From positions 22,424,451-22,488,450 of the forward strand of contig CM052357.1 in the NCBI GenBank assembly GCA_028551475.1: a stretch of DNA of 64,000 bases, in the 5' to 3' direction. The notes beneath the pieces were generated by a model. It saw only the letters and a list, made by a program, of their open reading frames with translations, made no database searches and was not told the origin of the DNA. Source of the stretch: Casuarina equisetifolia. Its lineage: Eukaryota; Streptophyta; Magnoliopsida; Fagales; Casuarinaceae. The position numbers were made by a program, and so were the translations under genes. Position 1 is the first letter of the stretch, and every line of letters starts with the position of its first letter. Shown piece by piece: positions 60,101-64,000 of this stretch.

Positions 60101-62729
60101 ATGGTGTTCTACATTTAGATTTGCACTAAGCCTATTTAATCTTAGCATTAAGATTTTGCCCATTGCTCAAATAAAACAAATATGTTGCTATTACCTGGCA
60201 TTTGCCCAGTCTAGCATTCTGGCAAATGCCAGCTCAGCTTGGTAAAAGTTCAGTATAGAATGAAGTTCTGTTTCCTGGGACCAAAGCCACAAATGGGTGA
60301 CTCAGGACCTGATTGTGTTGGTGACCATTCCTACGTGTTTCCGTCGAAGTAGATTCGTGTGGGCCCACAAACTAGTATGACCAAATGATAACAACACATC
60401 ACAATTAACCTTTTAGGTGGGTAATGGAAGAACATTTACTGGAAGTGTAAAAGATCCCTTGTACGAAAGAAAAATAATTCCAAATCGTTGGATGGCTGAA
60501 AGATGATATGTGGCACACCAAAAAAAAAAAAAAAAAAAAGGAAAGAGGGAAAATCGATATTTCTCAAATAGTACTATGCTGAAACATACTTCTAAAGATG
60601 TCATCTAACCAGATGTCTCAGGCATGCTACGTCATACTTAACAACTGGAAAGTTACTTTGGCTGGATAAGATTACTTTCAAAGAAGAAATTCCATAATGA
60701 AGGATTATAGAATAAAAAAATTCCATTTTTGTTATCTTTATTTCTCAGACGAAAAATAAAGTAAAAAAAATAACAGCACCAGGCTGAAAATGCTTGCCCT
60801 TCCTTTATATTTGAAGCTTCGAAGAAGGAAAGCAAACAACCTCTCTAGTGTGCCAGTTTGTTGAAATGTTGGATTCTCCAAATGAAAAATGTAGACTGTT
60901 GTCCAGTTAAATCCAGGATTGCCACAGTTTTGGATTGTAACAGGTTTACAAAAAACAGTAATGGGTTTTCACCAAAAGCCATGATGTTACAGTAAAACAT
61001 TGTTGTTCTCCAGTTCTTGCTCCATTATTTATCTATCTGGAGATTGTAATTGTTGTTCATTTCCTCCCACTACATTCCTTCCAGAACTTTATGGGCATAT
61101 GCTTCTTTCAGTGTTCTTTTTTTTTTTTTTCTTGGGGGTGCGGCGGGGGGGTGTTTCTGTGAAGCTCACCTAAAAAGTTGTTTCACAAAATTTTCGTAAA
61201 TGCTTTCTATTTTCAAGTAAACAAATACAGAATCCACTATTTTGAGAAAATGCCAATAAGTATGAAGCTGACCCATTGTCTAAAAACAACAGTAAAAATA
61301 CTAGGAAAGAGAAGTGATTCTACAATCACTTTCAACATAAAAGAGAGGTAGCCATATGGCAAACCTTATCTGGTTGAGACGGTCATGCAAGGACCTTGAT
61401 CTATTAAGATGGCAATGCCGCCACCCCTATTTGGTCAAAATTAGCTGTATGCTCGACCTTGACCCCATGGTATGGCTGCACAACAACCCAGGTTGCGTTG
61501 CGGTGCTGCACAACTACCACTGGCCAAAACAGAGATGGTCATGTAGATACCTCACTATTTATTTTATAACTGGCTCTCTTTAATAATCGTGTCATGTTTT
61601 ATTTTTTGAAAAAATGTTTGAGTCATGTTTGTGAAAAATAAAGTGTCTGTTGAAAATTTTTTTGGGAAAGCCATTTTTGTCTTTAGAAACAGAAAAGGCT
61701 TTTTGGAAAGTTTAACATATCTAGCCTACAATATGGTTACCCTTCCACTCAACATCCAACACCACTTACAGTTAATATTGTTATCATCCTTACACTACAG
61801 AAGTGAGGGCTTAGAAAGAAAGCTCTAGTGCAAATAATACATGACTGGGACCTGTCTAATTGTGATTCCATAATAATCACTTCATATGAAAATTAAACAA
61901 ATCCAAAACCATAATCTCACACTTAAGTAAGAGAATATTATAAAGAACAACAGGGAACGTGGAACTGGAGTTATATGGAAGTAGACCCTTCATTTCTTAA
62001 GTTTCCATGGAATTCAAACCCCAGTTGGATGCTAACACAGCGTCAGAGAGATTTAAAATGCTTCCATTTCTAATCTCAAAGCAACCACCAAAAACGTGAA
62101 ACAAAAACACTCACCAGCGTACAGTCGAACCGCCTCAACCTTTGCCACCTCCTTCGCCAATGCAGGCAGCTCCTCCCCCAATATCTGTTCCGTCGTCCCA
62201 TTACCATCTTGACCTCCATCTACGCCAATTTCACAAAATCTTAAACCAAATTTACAAGTTCCCAAACTTAGACACTCCCTAAGGCACACACACAAAGGTC
62301 GATCTTCACGCACACAGAAATTTGCATATTCAATAGGATTCTTACATGTATATCCGAATAACTGTATATATATAAACAATCATATTTCAATGTATCAATG
62401 CATATGTGGAAAGCACAGAAGCGAATAGAACCTGATCTCGAGCTATTAGAGCTAATGGACGATCCAAGAGCGACCAATTTAGCAGTGATGTCGTTGAAAA
62501 AACCATCGATTCGATCAGAGGACGAATCGAAGGCCACAAGGCTCGCCCCAAGCCTCCGGTTGAGGTCGATCAGGGTCCGATCCAAATCGGAACACTTGGT
62601 CTCTAACTCCGACACTAGACTCGGAGCTTCAGCGAGATTCTCCTTGGTCCGAAACTTCTCGTCGAGAGACGAGCGCACCGAGAGCGAAATGCCCGAGACT
62701 GGCGGTAGCATCTGGACCGTGTAGTCCAT
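57107..62729 (-). CDS. MAG2: MAIGO2-type RINT1/TIP20 family tethering factor
   Basis: Four exons on the minus strand, 62729-62432, 62219-62115, 59259-59156 and 59023-57107, give 2,424 nt (807 residues), close to the known length of about 795. The N-terminus (about residues 25-165) is helical and coiled-coil prone (ELETKCSDLDRTLIDLNRRL, EQILGEELPALAKEVAKVEA). The RINT1/TIP20 domain fills most of the large last exon, with blocks such as QRHFSKWIDKPEFIFALMYK and the C-terminal LFGVFGSWCLRPEGFFPKAS. MAG2 works at the ER with MIP1-3 and the SNAREs SEC20 and UFE1 as a Dsl1-type complex. It tethers Golgi-to-ER vesicles and is needed for storage-protein export in seeds. The exon 1 donor (GTTCTA) is weak, but it is the only site that fits the phase with exon 2. 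The 2.85-kb second intron is the largest. Confidence 0.92.
59260..62114 (-). other. Intron 2 of MAG2 (2.85 kb)
   Basis: AT-rich intron with poly-A/T runs (about 60521-60539 and 61120-61130) and a G-rich patch near 61143. Small open frames inside show no family resemblance. No nested gene is supported. Confidence 0.6.
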
Positions 62730-64000
62730 GCCTAAGCCATTCGGAGTCAGATTCGGGTTCTGTCAATCTGATCGAAGAGCAAGGGCATATTAGGTTTTTG
62801 GCAAGATTCAGCTTCGTGCTTTGCCTCCACGGAGGGGCTACTAGGGTCCGACGGCTCGGAAATGGTCTCCTCCCAAATTGACTCCGATTTCTGCTAAACT
62901 TGGGCCGGGTGTGAGAGAAAACGCAAGCCTAAACCCGTGTAATCCAGAAGACGAAAATTGGACCGTTTGATCAACCGCCTTTGATCACACCTAGTAATTA
63001 ACAATAATCTACTAGACGGTTTACTGTTAATCATTGATAATCCCTGATCTTATCTCTTCCTAACCTATTTAAAACATTTAAAAGGTAGAGGCTCATACCT
63101 TTGAGACCCAATACAATTTTTAATTAACCAACCACGTATATGCTCCAATTATTAAAAAAGCCATTCCAAATTGTGTCAACATCATGGAGTGATTGGTTTC
63201 ATCAAAAAGTAGTTTTTGTCTACAGCATTTTTATACATTGTTAAGCTCGAATCAAGTTTAAGCACTGGATGCGATGAGAAGGAAGAAGACAAGACAAGCA
63301 ATATCTTTATTATATATGAAATGGGGTTTCTTGGGGTGGTTAAATTATACGCAATTGATGTGGATGGACGTAAAGATAGGCTTTACACTGTGGATCACTT
63401 AAATGATGAAATGTAAATGCATTTTTTTACATTATCTTCAAAGTGGTTTGCGTATCACACAAAGAATTATAAAATTAAGAGCACATGGGAAACCGTGTCA
63501 TTGGGAGAATTTCACTAGCTTTGTAAAATGTCACTCAAGCCTACTCTGTCTTTGAAGAACATTTTATTTGTTTTTTATAATTTTTCATAAAAAGATTGTT
63601 ATGGGGTTTTAGGAATTGGTGAGGGTTTATGGAGACAGCGTTGGTGGATTCCGAGAAAGGAAAGTACAAAGGCAAAGTACGAAGCAGGTTTGCAAAAGTT
63701 TCAGAGTCGGAATGTGAGAGAGAGAGAGAGAGAGAGGGGGATGCGTTGGGGAAGACGATGCAGCACCCACGTGAGCCCTTTTAACGGCTTTGTCAGGTGG
63801 GGTAGGTGGCGTCAGGAGGTCACCGATCATAGCCCCTTTTTCCATGGCTGTATAATTGTACTTTTGTGTAGCCTCCAACAAAGATTTACTCATTTCTTAG
63901 CTTTGCAGGTGAGAAGGGCCCCCGCCTGTGCAGCACCGCCCAAAGCTGTACTTCTGCTGGAGGGTCTGCGATTGGAAATCCCACCTCTCCTTTCAGCGCC
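62730..64000. promoter_or_regulatory. MAG2 upstream region and window edge
   Basis: Contains the MAG2 promoter and leader. Further right are a GA microsatellite (63715-63737) and a G-box CACGTG (63768-63773), which may belong to another promoter near the window edge. No coding region is supported. Confidence 0.4.

Overview
The window is nuclear DNA from a flowering plant, most likely a woody eudicot. Genes carry GT-AG introns, intergenic DNA is AT-rich, and there is a decayed LTR-retrotransposon cluster. All products are plant nuclear families. No organellar, bacterial or viral genome segment was seen. Exon boundaries below were assembled by hand from splice sites, reading phase and family resemblance, not from transcripts.

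Layout. 1-4.2 kb is mostly intergenic, with a possible unrecognised minus-strand gene or pseudogene at about 1.0-2.5 kb. A run of plus-strand genes follows: a class I TCP factor (TCP14 type, 4267-5406), a membrane-anchored 2H-phosphoesterase-like protein (9151-14478), the bHLH iron regulator POPEYE/bHLH47 (15994-18353) and an HVA22 protein (19231-20946). EB1 lies on the minus strand (22332-27473), head to head with plus-strand ribosomal protein S9 (28273-30351). Next come a membrane-anchored PMEI-domain protein (30834-31550) and a LURP-one-related protein (35704-36498).

38.3-48.8 kb is a composite Ty1/copia cluster. Two 408-bp minus-strand LTRs in direct orientation flank rearranged copia fragments on both strands. 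Two solo LTRs of another family, each with a perfect 5-bp target-site duplication, sit inside the plus-strand copia copy. After a SINE-like element and AT-rich DNA, two minus-strand genes close the window: a PRE-type HLH protein (52890-53635) and the tethering factor MAG2 (57107-62729).

How the genes relate. They do not form a pathway. From memory, TCP14, PYE, a PMEI gene, EB1A, MAG2 and a PRE-family gene all lie close together on Arabidopsis chromosome 3 (AT3G47620-AT3G47710). The window therefore looks like a conserved ancestral block, interrupted here by extra genes and by the retroelement cluster. I found no convincing new biological system. The most unusual structures are a perfect 71-bp triplication that copies an exon end with its splice donor, the inverted copia gag arms, and a stop-free intron in the LURP-one-related gene.
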